Assembly: GCF_000346465.2 (NCBI RefSeq)
Contig: NC_034009.1
Location: 8,837,251 to 8,901,250, forward strand
Direction of reading: 5' to 3'
DNA length: 64,000 nucleotides
From: Prunus persica
Taxonomy: Eukaryota > Streptophyta > Magnoliopsida > Rosales > Rosaceae
Shown in pieces: positions 1 through 10,621 of the stretch. How positions within the stretch are numbered: the first letter of the stretch is position 1; each line of letters opens with the position of its first letter. Made by a program: the position numbers and the translations under genes. The notes beneath the pieces were generated by a model, which saw only the letters and a list, made by a program, of their open reading frames with translations, did no database searches and was not told the origin of the DNA.

Positions 1-336
1 GTTCTCTTATCAAAATCAACTCTTGAAATAGCGATTACAAGCATTTTGCTTCATCTACTGTCATTATGAGTTATGCTTTCTATGTTTCTTTCTTCACAGT
101 CAGATTCACTGTCATCGTTTTTGTACATAATCTTTGAGTTCTCTTCTCAGTGGGTGAATAAAGTTTGTGTTTTTAAGAATTCACTGTAAGATTCTTGGTT
201 ATATTGTTGATGGGTATCCATGATTGTAGGCCAAGATTTCTTTTCTTGGCTACTTTTAACTTCCAAAATGCAAAACCAAAAATATATGATCTAGTATAAC
301 AAAATGGTGCTTATAAAAATTTTGTGTTTGTTAGAT

Positions 337-1815
337 ATGGCCGGGGATACGAAGGGCAATGAGGAGGTGGTACTTGAAGATGATCAGCAAAGTGATTTAA
401 GGACTCTTGCAGAGTTGCTTTGCTTTGAAGAAGTTCCACCTAAATGGACTCAAGATTTTGATTCCTTACACTCAATAGGTAAGTTCAGCCCGCTGTTTAT
501 GCCTAGTTTCAATGAGGTTGAAACTGAATGCATGGAAGTCTTTAAGAAAAAGAAAATGGAAACCAAGAAAATCTTAGGAAACTTTGATGGACAGATTAGC
601 CTCTCGGTGGACATTCTGAGGTGTGAAAGTTACTTTGACCCTAGCTGCTGCGGTGATTATTTGTGCCTTTCAGCACATTTTATTGATGAGAATTGGGAAC
701 TGAAAAAGTGGGTACTTCAGTTTTCTTGTATTTCGGTTTCGGTTTCGGGTCCATCTTATGATTCCCTTCACAAATATGAAGATTGGGGCATTTTAAGGAC
801 GCTTGAAGATTGGGGCATTGAGAACAAGATCTCCGCACTCACTCTGAAGAATGATAATTGCAATAATGAATTGGTTGAGTTTGTGAAAAGGCGCATCCAA
901 GAAAATAATGGTAAGCTGTTTCGTGTGTATTGTTGTGCGGAAATGATCAGTGTAATGGTGCAGGATGCATTTGACAAGATTGAAGATATCGTTCACAAGG
1001 TTCGTCAGGTGTATACTTTTAATATTGATTACCCCTTCTGGTTTCTCAAATTGGCAAACCTGCAAATAGCTGTGAAGTCATGGTCTACCAAAGATGTGAT
1101 TGGTTCTAATGACGTACCTTCCCCAGAGGAATGGAAGAAAGTTGAAGGTGTTTGTAAAATTTTAGAGAACATAAATGAAGTATCAGATGCATTATTTTAC
1201 ACAACACCTCTAACTCCGAATGTTTATCTTTGTCACCTGCATTGGCTTCCTAAAATTCTGGCCAAAGTGTCCATTGACTCAGATTGTTTTAATAGAATAG
1301 TAGTTGAGGACATGTCGAAAAAGTTTGATAAGTATTGGGATGACATGTTCTTGCTGTTGGCAATATCTGCAGCACTGGATCCTCGATTGAAGATGAGATA
1401 TATTGAATTTCTTTTTTCAAAAGTTAAGAATAGGAACGGAAACTCACAAGTTGCAGTTGTTTCGGGGGCCATTCACAAACTGTTTGATGAATATGTGGTC
1501 CGTTTTCGGTTGCAAGACTACCAGCAGTTCATCCATTTGAATGATCACTCTAAAGAAAAATCAGACTTGGATTGCTATTTGGAACAACCTGTCTTACGTA
1601 ATAATAAGAATTTTAATGCATTGGCTTGGTGGAGAATCGCAGGCATTGAGTACCCTACCCTTTCCCGGATGGCACGTGATTTTTTAGCCATTCCAGTTTC
1701 TCTTGCAAGTAAAATTGACGCACACTATACTGTACCAAAGCCAGCTGATGATCATTTAGTTTGGTTGAAGCCAGACTTGATGAATGCCTTGATGTGTACT
1801 CGAAGCTGGGTATAG
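337..1815 (+). CDS. hAT-transposase-derived protein, tandem copy 1 (no BED finger)
   Basis: A 492-residue open frame that begins at the ATG just after a splice acceptor (TTAG at 331-334); the second copy has the same acceptor-start arrangement. It resembles the core of plant RICESLEEPER/DAYSLEEPER-type hAT proteins: a segment like 'CLSAHFIDENWELKKWVL' (RNase-H-like core), a 'VQDAFDKIEDIVHKV' helix, a middle part like DUF4413 ('MSKKFDKYWDDMFLLLAIS', 'LDPRLKMRYIEFLF'), and a C-terminal hAT dimerisation region ('LDCYLEQPVL', 'WWRIAGIEYPTLSRMARDF'). No BED zinc finger precedes it. The usual second catalytic Asp (TVDN in active relatives) is not seen; the equivalent stretch reads LTLKNDN. It probably cannot transpose. 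A non-coding leader exon is expected before the window edge. Compared with copy 2 it lacks about 35 N-terminal residues and an insert near residue 400. Expression and function are unknown. Confidence 0.72.
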   Translation: MAGDTKGNEEVVLEDDQQSDLRTLAELLCFEEVPPKWTQDFDSLHSIGKFSPLFMPSFNEVETECMEVFKKKKMETKKILGNFDGQISLSVDILRCESYFDPSCCGDYLCLSAHFIDENWELKKWVLQFSCISVSVSGPSYDSLHKYEDWGILRTLEDWGIENKISALTLKNDNCNNELVEFVKRRIQENNGKLFRVYCCAEMISVMVQDAFDKIEDIVHKVRQVYTFNIDYPFWFLKLANLQIAVKSWSTKDVIGSNDVPSPEEWKKVEGVCKILENINEVSDALFYTTPLTPNVYLCHLHWLPKILAKVSIDSDCFNRIVVEDMSKKFDKYWDDMFLLLAISAALDPRLKMRYIEFLFSKVKNRNGNSQVAVVSGAIHKLFDEYVVRFRLQDYQQFIHLNDHSKEKSDLDCYLEQPVLRNNKNFNALAWWRIAGIEYPTLSRMARDFLAIPVSLASKIDAHYTVPKPADDHLVWLKPDLMNALMCTRSWV

Positions 1816-2299
1816 TAGGCAGGCACTGATACAATGTTAACAGGTAATTATCAATATTATTTCTTCCTTGTTCTTTTTGTTCTTAATTATCTTCAATATG
1901 TATCCTGCAAGATGATTTAATTCTCACAAGATTTTTTTCCCCCTTTTTTTGTCCGTGTGCTTGATGTCGAGAACAGGTACAGTTTTTGATTTTTGCTGCT
2001 CTTCCCTAGCTTATGGCTACATCACTTTTGGAAGGCTTGGGAATCTCAGTTTAGCTAAGCAATTGACATAAACATCAAACCAGTTACTTCTGAGCACCAT
2101 TATAGAGATTGAACATTTTTGTGTTTTTGTATTGTAACTTTCTTTGGATCTGTTTCCCCTGGAATGGATGGTAAAAACTAGTTGTCTTGATGTCTAGAGA
2201 TGGTTGAATAAATGATGCTGAAGTTTACCTTATTGCCCTTATGTGTGTGTTTTGAATTGCTCTGTTGAAAAGAGAGAGCATGGTGGAATGTTTTGCTAA

Positions 2300-3120
2300 A
2301 TTATAATATCATGCTCTATTGGATCACAAATCCAAATTGGAAGCTACCAGCCCTAATATTAGAAGCAAAAAATTCATCTGACTTGATGCCTAATTGGGAG
2401 CTACCTTGCCTGACCCCGAATTTTTCGTATTTTAAAAAATAAATAAAAACAAAAATTCCATATTGGAAACAACATAAAGGTCTGTAATAAAATTTTTACT
2501 TCCAATTTATTTAGATTTAAGGTTGTGGCTTGGAATAGTCATAAAAAAATGAAACTCAACAGTTTGTTCATGAAGATTTCTGGCTCCTTTTTTCCACGTT
2601 AAAAAACACAAGATTTCTTACTCAAATACTTCTTTGTTTCATAAATGAAGAAAACTCACTTTGTGCAAACGTGTTATTGGCATATTTTAGTGTACTAACG
2701 TATTTTTCACGAATAATACACGTTATTTCAAAATTTTTGCAACAAGGGCGAACCAGTTTATAGTTCCCATGTGCTATATATTGCACAATGCACTCTTTGA
2801 AAAACTTACAAAACAACAACAATAGTTTATGTAATGTTGTCGAAACAAAATAATTTAGCCAACCCTAGATAAATTTCTAGTTCCGCCTTTGTATTATTAG
2901 AGTATTTTGTTCATTTTTCGAGTATTATTGAGAAAAAGACAACAAAAAATTAAAATTTATAAAATGGCCCAAATTTCAAGGTATGTTTTTAAGAAATTTG
3001 CCAAATAGCGCACCCGCCGTATTTTCAGGGTATGTTTTTTGTGAAATACCGAAAGAAAAATTGTGGCATGTGTTATAAATAACGGTTCTGATGCATTTTG
3101 TTCATACTTTCGCGCTAAGC
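2300..3120. other. AT-rich spacer between hAT copies 1 and 2
   Basis: No gene is visible. The DNA is AT-rich with many short homopolymer runs. A similar spacer follows copy 2 (6100-6830), and 9480-9990 after copy 3 is also without genes. Confidence 0.6.
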
Positions 3121-3424
3121 AACTCATAACTCATACTCTGTTTCTCTCCCAGTCTATTGCATTTCCCACAGAACGCCAAAACTCCCTTGTCCTCAGCTCC
3201 TTCTTCCTCTGGGCTACTCGACGCTAAGGAGGTTAGGCCTTCAACTCAAGATTGTATCTTTATCGTTCTCTTAACAAAATCAACTCTTGAAATGGAGATT
3301 ACAAGCATTTTGCTTCTTCTACTGTCATTATGTGTTATGCTTTCTATGTTTCTTTGTTCTGGGTCTGCCTTATTCTCTCACTCTCAGATCATTTTTGCGT
3401 TTTTTTTTTTAAATTTTTCTTTCA

Positions 3425-3930
3425 TTCTTTGTATTATCTTTGAGTTCTCTGTCCAGTGGGTGAAAAAAGTTTGTGTTTTGTAGAATTTACTGTAAGATTT
3501 TTGGTTATAATCTTTGAGTTTTCTTCTCTGTGGGTTAATAAAGTTCGTGTTTTTAAGAATTCACTGTAAGATTCTTGCTTGTAATCTTTGAGTTTTCTTC
3601 TCAGTGGGCGAATAAAGTTTGTGTTTTTAAGAATTCACTGTTCGATTCTTGGTTATATTGTTCATGGGTATCCATGATTGTAGGGCAAGATTACAAGCAT
3701 TTTGCTTCTTCTGATCTGCTGTCATTATTTGTTATGCTTTTTATGCTTCTTCGTTCTGGGTCTGCCTTATTCTCTCATTCTCGGGTCCAATGTGATCATT
3801 TTTGCCTATTTTGTTATTTCTCTTTCGTTCTTTATATTATCGTTGAGTTCTCTGCTCAGTGGGTGAATAAAGTTTGTGTTTTTAATAAGATTCTTGGTTA
3901 TATTATTGATGGGTATCCATGATTGTACGC
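3425..3930 (+). repeat. Direct repeats in the leader intron of hAT copy 2
   Basis: The phrase 'GAGTTCTCTGCTCAGTGGGT' (and variants), followed by AATAAAGTTTGTGTTTTTAAGAATTCACTG and TTCTTGGTTATATTGTTGATGG-like sequence, occurs at about 3428, 3517, 3586 and 3843. One copy lies in the leader of copy 1 (about 133-230) and a decayed one in the leader of copy 3 (about 7095-7175). The repeats lie inside the predicted 5' leader intron, so they are not coding. Confidence 0.75.
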
Positions 3931-4055
3931 CAATATTTCTTTTCTTGGGTACTTTTAACTCCAAAATGCAAAACCAGAAATAGACTGCATACATGATTTA
4001 GTAGAACAAAATGAGGTTGCTGTGGTGCTTATTATAATTTTTTGTTTTTTTAGAT

Positions 4056-5684
4056 ATGTCTGGGGTTCCTGAATCTAATACAGTTACTGGGTCTGCAAAG
4101 AATGGAATATCTGATTCTACTGAAGAGAATTCTAGCAGTGGTCATAGCAAGGATGTGGGTTCCTTTTCATCAGTTTCAGATACGAAGGTCAAGAAGGTAG
4201 TTGAATATGACCAGCAGAAAGATTTAAGGACTCTTGCAGAGTTGATTTGCTCTGGAGCAGTTCAACCAGAACGGGCTGGAGATATTATACGGTCAAATAG
4301 TATGTTTAATCCGCTGTTTAAGCCTAGTTTCAATGAGGTTGAAACTAAATGCATGGAAGTCTATGAGGAAAAGAAAATGGAAACCAAGAAAATCCTAGGT
4401 AACTTTGATGGACAGATTAGCCTCTCGGTGGACATTCTGAGGTTCGAAAATCACATTGACCCTCGCTGCTGTGGTGATTATTTGTGCCTTTCCGCACATT
4501 TTGTTGATGAGAATTGGAAACTGAAAAAAAGGGTACTTTGCTTCAGTTCTCGTTCGGTTTCGGGTCCGTCTGATGATTCCCTTCACGGATATGAAGATTG
4601 GGGCATTGAGAACAAGATACGCGCAGTCACTGTGAATAATGGGAAGTGCTATAAGGAAATGGTTGAGCATGTTAAAAGGCACATCCAAGAAAAGAAGGAA
4701 TTCCAACTTAATCCAGTGTTTCCTGTGTATTGTTGTGGGGAAATGTTCAGAGTAATGGTGCAGGATGCATTTGACAAGATTGAAGATATCGTTCACAAGG
4801 TTCAGCAGGTGCACTCTTTTAAAACTTCTGAGCCCCTGTGGTCTACAACATGGTTAAATCTGCAAGAAGCTGTGAAGTCATGGTCAACAGGAGAACTCTC
4901 TACCAAAGATGTGATTGGTTCTAATGACGTACCTTCCCCAGAGGAATGGAAGAAAGTCGAAGGTGTTTGTAAAATTATAGGGAGCATAGATGAAGTATCA
5001 GAAGCATTATTTTACACAACACCTCTAACTCCCAATGTTTATCTTTATCACCTCCATGAGCTTCACGGAATTCTTACCAAAATGTCCACTGACTCGGATA
5101 GTTTTAATAGAACAATAGTTAAGGACATGCTGAAAAAGTTGGATGAGTATTTGGATAATGACATGTTCTTGCTGTTGACAATGTCTGCAGCACTGGATCC
5201 TCAATTCAAGATGAGATATATTGAATTCTTTTGTTCAGAGGTTAAGCGTAAGGACGAAAAAACACAAGTTGCAAATGTTTTATGGGCGATGCAGAAACTG
5301 TTTGATGACTATGTGATCCGTTTTCCTACCCAAGGGGAGTCTTGTCGTTCTAGACGTTGGAAACGCAGTTTTAGAGTGGTGCAGGACTACCAGCAGTTCA
5401 TCCATTCGAATGACCACCCTGCGAAAAAATCAGACTTGGATCGCTATTTGGAAGAACCTGTGTTACCTTGGAGTCCAGATTTTAATGCATTGTCTTGGTG
5501 GAGAACCGCAGGCACTGCGTACCCTACGCTTTCCCGGATGGCACGGGACCTTTTGGCCATGCCAATGTCTCTGTCAACTGGAAATGGTGTATACTATACT
5601 GTACCAAAGCCAGCTGATGATCATTTAGTTTGGTTGAATCCAGGCTTGATGAATGCCTTGATGTGTACTCGAAGCTGGGTATAG
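4056..5684 (+). CDS. hAT-transposase-derived protein, tandem copy 2 (no BED finger)
   Basis: A 542-residue open frame and the longest member of the family. The ATG directly follows an acceptor (TTTAG ending at 4053), so a non-coding first exon near 3130-3230, ending in AGGAG|GTTAGG, is likely. A Ser/Glu-rich N-terminus of about 50 residues replaces the BED finger of related transposases. The core follows: 'LGNFDGQISLSVDILR', 'CLSAHFVDENWKLKKRVL', 'MVQDAFDKIEDIVHKVQQV', 'LYHLHELHGILTKM', 'SAALDPQFKMRYIEFF', then the hAT dimerisation block 'SDLDRYLEEPVL' and 'TLSRMARDLLAMPMS'. In place of the catalytic TVDN motif it reads VTVNN (Asp to Asn), and the usual SESAFS segment is not recognisable. The 3' flank (5685-5970) is almost identical to that of copy 1, so the duplication is recent. 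A domesticated gene is plausible but unproven. Confidence 0.75.
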   Translation: MSGVPESNTVTGSAKNGISDSTEENSSSGHSKDVGSFSSVSDTKVKKVVEYDQQKDLRTLAELICSGAVQPERAGDIIRSNSMFNPLFKPSFNEVETKCMEVYEEKKMETKKILGNFDGQISLSVDILRFENHIDPRCCGDYLCLSAHFVDENWKLKKRVLCFSSRSVSGPSDDSLHGYEDWGIENKIRAVTVNNGKCYKEMVEHVKRHIQEKKEFQLNPVFPVYCCGEMFRVMVQDAFDKIEDIVHKVQQVHSFKTSEPLWSTTWLNLQEAVKSWSTGELSTKDVIGSNDVPSPEEWKKVEGVCKIIGSIDEVSEALFYTTPLTPNVYLYHLHELHGILTKMSTDSDSFNRTIVKDMLKKLDEYLDNDMFLLLTMSAALDPQFKMRYIEFFCSEVKRKDEKTQVANVLWAMQKLFDDYVIRFPTQGESCRSRRWKRSFRVVQDYQQFIHSNDHPAKKSDLDRYLEEPVLPWSPDFNALSWWRTAGTAYPTLSRMARDLLAMPMSLSTGNGVYYTVPKPADDHLVWLNPGLMNALMCTRSWV

Positions 5685-7341
5685 TAGGCAGGCACTGATA
5701 CAATGTTAACAGGTAATTATCAATACTATTTCTTCTTTGTTCTTTTTGTTCTTAATTATCTTCAATATGTATCCTGCAAGATGATTTAATTCTCACAAGA
5801 TTTTTTTCCCCTTTTTTTGTGGGTGTGCTTGATGTCGAGAACAGGTACAGTTTTTGCTTTTTGCTGCTCTTCCCTAGCTTATGGCTACCTCACTTTTGGA
5901 AGGCTTGGGAATCTCAGTTTAGCTAAGCAATTGACATAGACATTAAAGCAGTTACTTCTGAACTCCATTACAGAGATTGAACATTCCTTTTTTCTTTTGT
6001 TGTATTGTAAATTTGTTTCCCTTGGATGGTAAAAACTAGCTGTCCTGTCTTGTTGTCTTGAGATGGGTGAATATATGATGCTAAATTTTACACTATTGCT
6101 GCATTTGTATATTGCACTTTGGTTGAAATTCTGGTAACTTTACTAGTTCATAATATAGTAAAAGTGGAATTACAATATCCTGTGTGTTTTGAACTGATCT
6201 GTGGAGAGACAATGGACATGATGGAGTTTGCTGCTCAGCAATTATATTAGGAACAAAAATTCATCTGACTATCTATCCTAAGTATGTTACAAAAATAAAT
6301 GAAATCGAAATCAGGGCTGTAATAAATAAAAAATGACTTGATCATATTTTTGAATCCTTAGCATCCCAATTTTTTTTTCCAACCCTTTCTTTTTGGAAGT
6401 TTTGTAAAGAACACTGTAATTATAAATAATAAAAAATTCAACAATTTGTTCATGAAGATTTCTTACTCCTTTTTTCAATAATTTGTTCAACAATTATTCA
6501 GACTTGCTATGAATATTGGAAGAGGTCTGTCAATTTGAATCCCCCTTCCTTATAAATGTTTTTAAAAAAAAAAATTAAAAAAAATTAAAATTAAAAAAAC
6601 TAAATGATCATGATCTATAAAGACACATACTTCAACTGGTAAAAATTCAAAAATCCAAAAAATGCTATTGATTAATCAAAATGCTAAAATTCACAACTTA
6701 AATAAAATATAATTATAAACAAACACAACAAAAATATATTATTTACTTAAAAACAGAAGGACATGTCTTGTAAATAAGGGAGCCACGTGTACGGCTATTC
6801 CGTAATATTTTCCCGCTAAAATGAAGCATAAGCACCCATTTCTCTGTGTCAAATTCCACTTCCAAGTTCTAACAGAACCCTAAATCCCCTTTGTGCTCTC
6901 ACTCTCTCTCTGAGCTCTTTCCTCTGGGCGACCATCCCAAACGAGGTTTGTCTGAATCTCAAGTTTGTGTCTTCCTTATACATTCTAAACAATGATCACG
7001 CGCTTTTTGCTTTCTTGTACTGTATTACGCTTTCTGGGTTTTCTTTTTGTCTTTACAATGCTTTGTTTTTATTCATTTGTTGGTTATAATAATTTTGAGT
7101 GTGTATAAATTTTTTTGTTTTTAAGAGTTTATTGCGAGATTTTTGCTTATATTGTTAATGGGTATCCATGATTTTACGCCATCATTGATTCTATTTTGTG
7201 CTTTAGCTCCGTAGTTATAAATAGATGCTGGCATGCATGAACGCAAATAAAAATGATGGGGTTAATGTAAAAGAAACGAAGTGAAAGACTAGATTTTTCA
7301 CTTGTTTGGAGCTATGGTGCTAAAAAGTTTGTGTTCATTAG

Positions 7342-9096
7342 ATGTGTCAGGGATTCATGAAGCTGATGAAGCTGTTGGTTCCAAAATGAAAGGAATGTGT
7401 GATCATGAAAATGACAGCTAGGGTAGCGAAAACGAAGATGTGAATGGCATGTCATTTGATTCTGATGCAAGGTTATGAGCAAAAAGCTCTGAGGACTTTT
7501 GCAAATTCTGTTTGCTCTGCTCATGTTCCACCTAAGTTGGTTGAAGGTAGTGATTTTTGAGAGTTGGCACATAAGTTTAACCCGCTGTTTAAGATTAGTG
7601 TCAAAGAGGTCGAAAGTGAATGCATCAAAGTCTATGAGGAAAGGAAAGAGACAGTTAAAGATAACTTAGGAAATTATGAAGGACAGATTAGCCTCTCAAT
7701 GGAGATATTGAAGTACTATAATTTCTGTAAGTTTTTGTGCCTTTCGGCACATTTTATTGATGAAAATTGGAAACTGAGAAAGTGGGTACTTTACTTCCGC
7801 TGTGTTTTGGATTCATGCGATGAAGATGATTTACCTGATGATGTCTCTTGTCAAGATTGGGGCATTTTTAAGTCACTTGAAGATTGGGGTATTAAGGATA
7901 AGAATTCTTCATTTGTAATGACTAATGGTTATGGCTGTGTGGCTGAGTTTATGATAAATCATATCCAAGAAAACAAAGGAACTCTGTTTTAATGGTCAGC
8001 TGTTTCATGGGTTTCGCGTGTATTGTTGTGGGGAAATGGTCAGTGAAATGGTGCAGGATGCGTTTGTTAAGATTATAGATATCATCAACAAAGTTCATGG
8101 ATTGTCTTCTTCTGTAAAATCATTACCCTTATGGAATCACACAATTTTCGATCTACAACAAGCTCTGAAGTTGCGGGCTATGGGAGAATTCTCTTCGAAA
8201 AAAATAATCGATTTTCATGATGTACCATCCCCTGAGGAATGGCAGAAAGTTGAAGGTGTTTGTAAAATTGTAGGGAGCATATATGAAGTATCAAATGCAT
8301 TATTTGGGACGAAACATCTAACTCCTAATGTTTATCTTTATCACCTCCATGAGCTTCACGAAATTCTGACCAAAATGTCCACTGACTCAGATAGTTTTAT
8401 TAGAACAATAGCCGAGGACATGTTGAACAAGTTTGTTAAGTATTGGGACAACATGTTCTTGCTGCTGGCAATGGCTGCAGTTCTGGATCCTCGATTTAAG
8501 ATGAAATACATAGAATTTGTTTGTTCTAAAGTCAAGGGTAGGGACAGGAACTCACAAGTTGCAGCTGTTTTGGGTGCCATCCGCAAACATTTTGATGAAT
8601 ATATGATTCGTTTTCCTGAAAAAGAAAACTTCATGAGTGATTCATCTTCTTCCGATTCAAATTCAGGACACTCTCCTAGTCCAGCACATCTGAATCATAT
8701 TTTTGGTGTGTTGAAAGACTACTACCGGTTCATCCAATCGAGTAATCAGCCTACGAAAAAATCAGACTTGGATTGCTATTTGGAGGAACCTATCTTACTT
8801 GGAGCCAGGATTTTAGTAAATTGACTTGGTGGAGAACTACAGGCGCTAAGTATCCTACCCTTTCGAAGATGGCACGTGATTTTTTGGCTGTTCCAGTTTC
8901 TCTTGCAACTTCATATGAGGCATCATTCTATACCGAACCAAGGCCAGTTAACGAACATATAATTCGGTTGAAGCCAGACTTGGGAATTGCCTCGATGTGT
9001 ACGCGAAGCTGGTACATTAAAAGAATAGTAACGGGTTATGGACATAATTTTCCTCTGCTCTCCTGTTTCTTATCCATAACAATTTTCGATATGTAG
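7342..9096 (+). pseudogene. hAT-derived gene, broken tandem copy 3
   Basis: Third member of the array and clearly related to copies 1 and 2 throughout, but damaged. The expected ATG after the acceptor is GTG at 7344. In-frame stops follow: TAG at 7419, TGA at 7476 and TGA at 7558. An open stretch from about 7561 to 7989 carries the 'CLSAHFIDENWKLRKWVL' core and ends at TAA 7990. Similarity resumes in another frame at about 8015 ('VYCCGEMVSEMVQDAF'). A one-base loss near 8800 relative to copy 2 shifts the frame before the dimerisation block 'LTWWRTTGAKYPTLSKMARD'. The normal stop is lost as well and the frame reads on to 9096. Its leader (about 6835-6944, ending ACGAG|GTTTGT) resembles that of copy 2. 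It is the most diverged and so probably the oldest copy. Confidence 0.8.
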
Positions 9097-10432
9097 ATCC
9101 TGCAGAATGTTATACTATAAGATTGTTTTGATTTTTCTCTTTGTTGTGGTGCAGTAAGTGTCTAGAACAGGTGCTCTTTGGCCTGCTGCTGCTCTTGCCT
9201 AGCTTGTGATTAGCTCTATTCTGACAGACATGGGGATCAGATCAGCTTAGTATAGCAATTGGCATGGACATCAAGTTTATTACTATTGAATTCCATGATG
9301 GAGACTAAACTTTTAAACTCATTTTGTTTGAATGTATCTTTTTGATGGATCTGTTTCCCTTGGATTCTCCTGGAGAATGGAGATTGTTCCAGATATGAAG
9401 TTGGGTCTTGTGGTGGAAATTCTGGCCATTTTGACTGTTGGATGAATGAAGCATTGCACAAGACTACAAGTAGAGATGAAATCTTATAGCTTTTATTTTT
9501 ATTTCATTTTTTATAAGAACCAACTTAACTTTATTAATAAATATAAACAACAGCTTAAACCTTGATAATTATAAATAAATAAATAAAATTAAACCTGATC
9601 ATATCAATTAACAGCAGTTGCCCAAGTAACGCACACCTAAATTATTGTGGTGGACCATAAAAAATAAAATCATTAGTAAAAAATGAAGGAAAAAAAAAAT
9701 GATTCCAAAGATTTGAAAATATATGTTTTTTTACCATAATAAAATTAGCTCAAAATTCGATATATATTTTTTTTGGTCAAACAAAATTTGATAGTTTGAT
9801 GGGTGCGACTGCACACACTGGATAACGACCCCCCAAATCTCATAATCAAATCAGACACACCAAAAAAATCCAGACAGCAACGTCCCACCTGGGACCTGAC
9901 AAGGCAACCGCCTTAGACGACGCCGTATTAGGAGCTCTCCGAAATCTAGAATGCTACTACTAGCAGTGAAGAGTGCAGTATCTGGAAGTTGATTTCCAGA
10001 ATACAAGAAGATCATTTTTTTCATATTGAGAAGAATAAGAAGAAGAACCATTCTTAAAAGCTTTGCAAGTTTTGCATAGACAGCAGATTTCCTTTCAAAT
10101 TTTGGATTTTTTTTGCGGGAGAGAATCAGATTTGAGGTGCTCAAGTTCTGGAGGAGCATATAAGGTATGTGCGTGTAAGCTTGTGTTCATTCAAAGCTTT
10201 ATAGAGTTTTCAGTCATTCGTTGCTTTGATTGATACTTGATAGTGGCACTAAAACTAGACCCTCATTAGGAAGATTCAAATTTTGGTGACATTCTCTGTG
10301 TTTGTGTGTATAGCTGGAGTATAAGTTTTTATTTTATTTTATTCCTAAAGTTTTGATTTTTGAGAATTCAACTATTAGATTAGGCTTGCTTGAGTGTTTT
10401 GAATTATTATTTGTGTGTTTTGAATTATTATT

Positions 10433-10456
10433 TGTGTGTGTGTGTGTGTGTGTGTG
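10433..10456. repeat. (TG)n microsatellite in the GALT3 leader
   Basis: About 12 TG dinucleotides in the likely 5'-UTR intron. They are preceded by two copies of a 20-base phrase GTGTTTTGAATTATTATTTG (about 10394-10434). Confidence 0.85.
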
Positions 10457-10621
10457 GATTGGCTATTGAATAATCGAAAGTAGTATTCAATGTCATTTTG
10501 CAAGCAAATCAGAGCAAGAAGCTTACAGAAGATGACAGTTCACGAACTGGGTTACAGACAAAGAGGACTGTAGAAGGGTCATGTGGTTTTGTTTAAGCAT
10601 CAGCTTCACCAGATAACCAAA

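Noticed and set aside
10583..10621. An N-terminal extension of the galactosyltransferase by 13 residues.
   Set aside because: It would need a GTG start; the first ATG in frame is 10622, and it places the membrane anchor right at the N-terminus.
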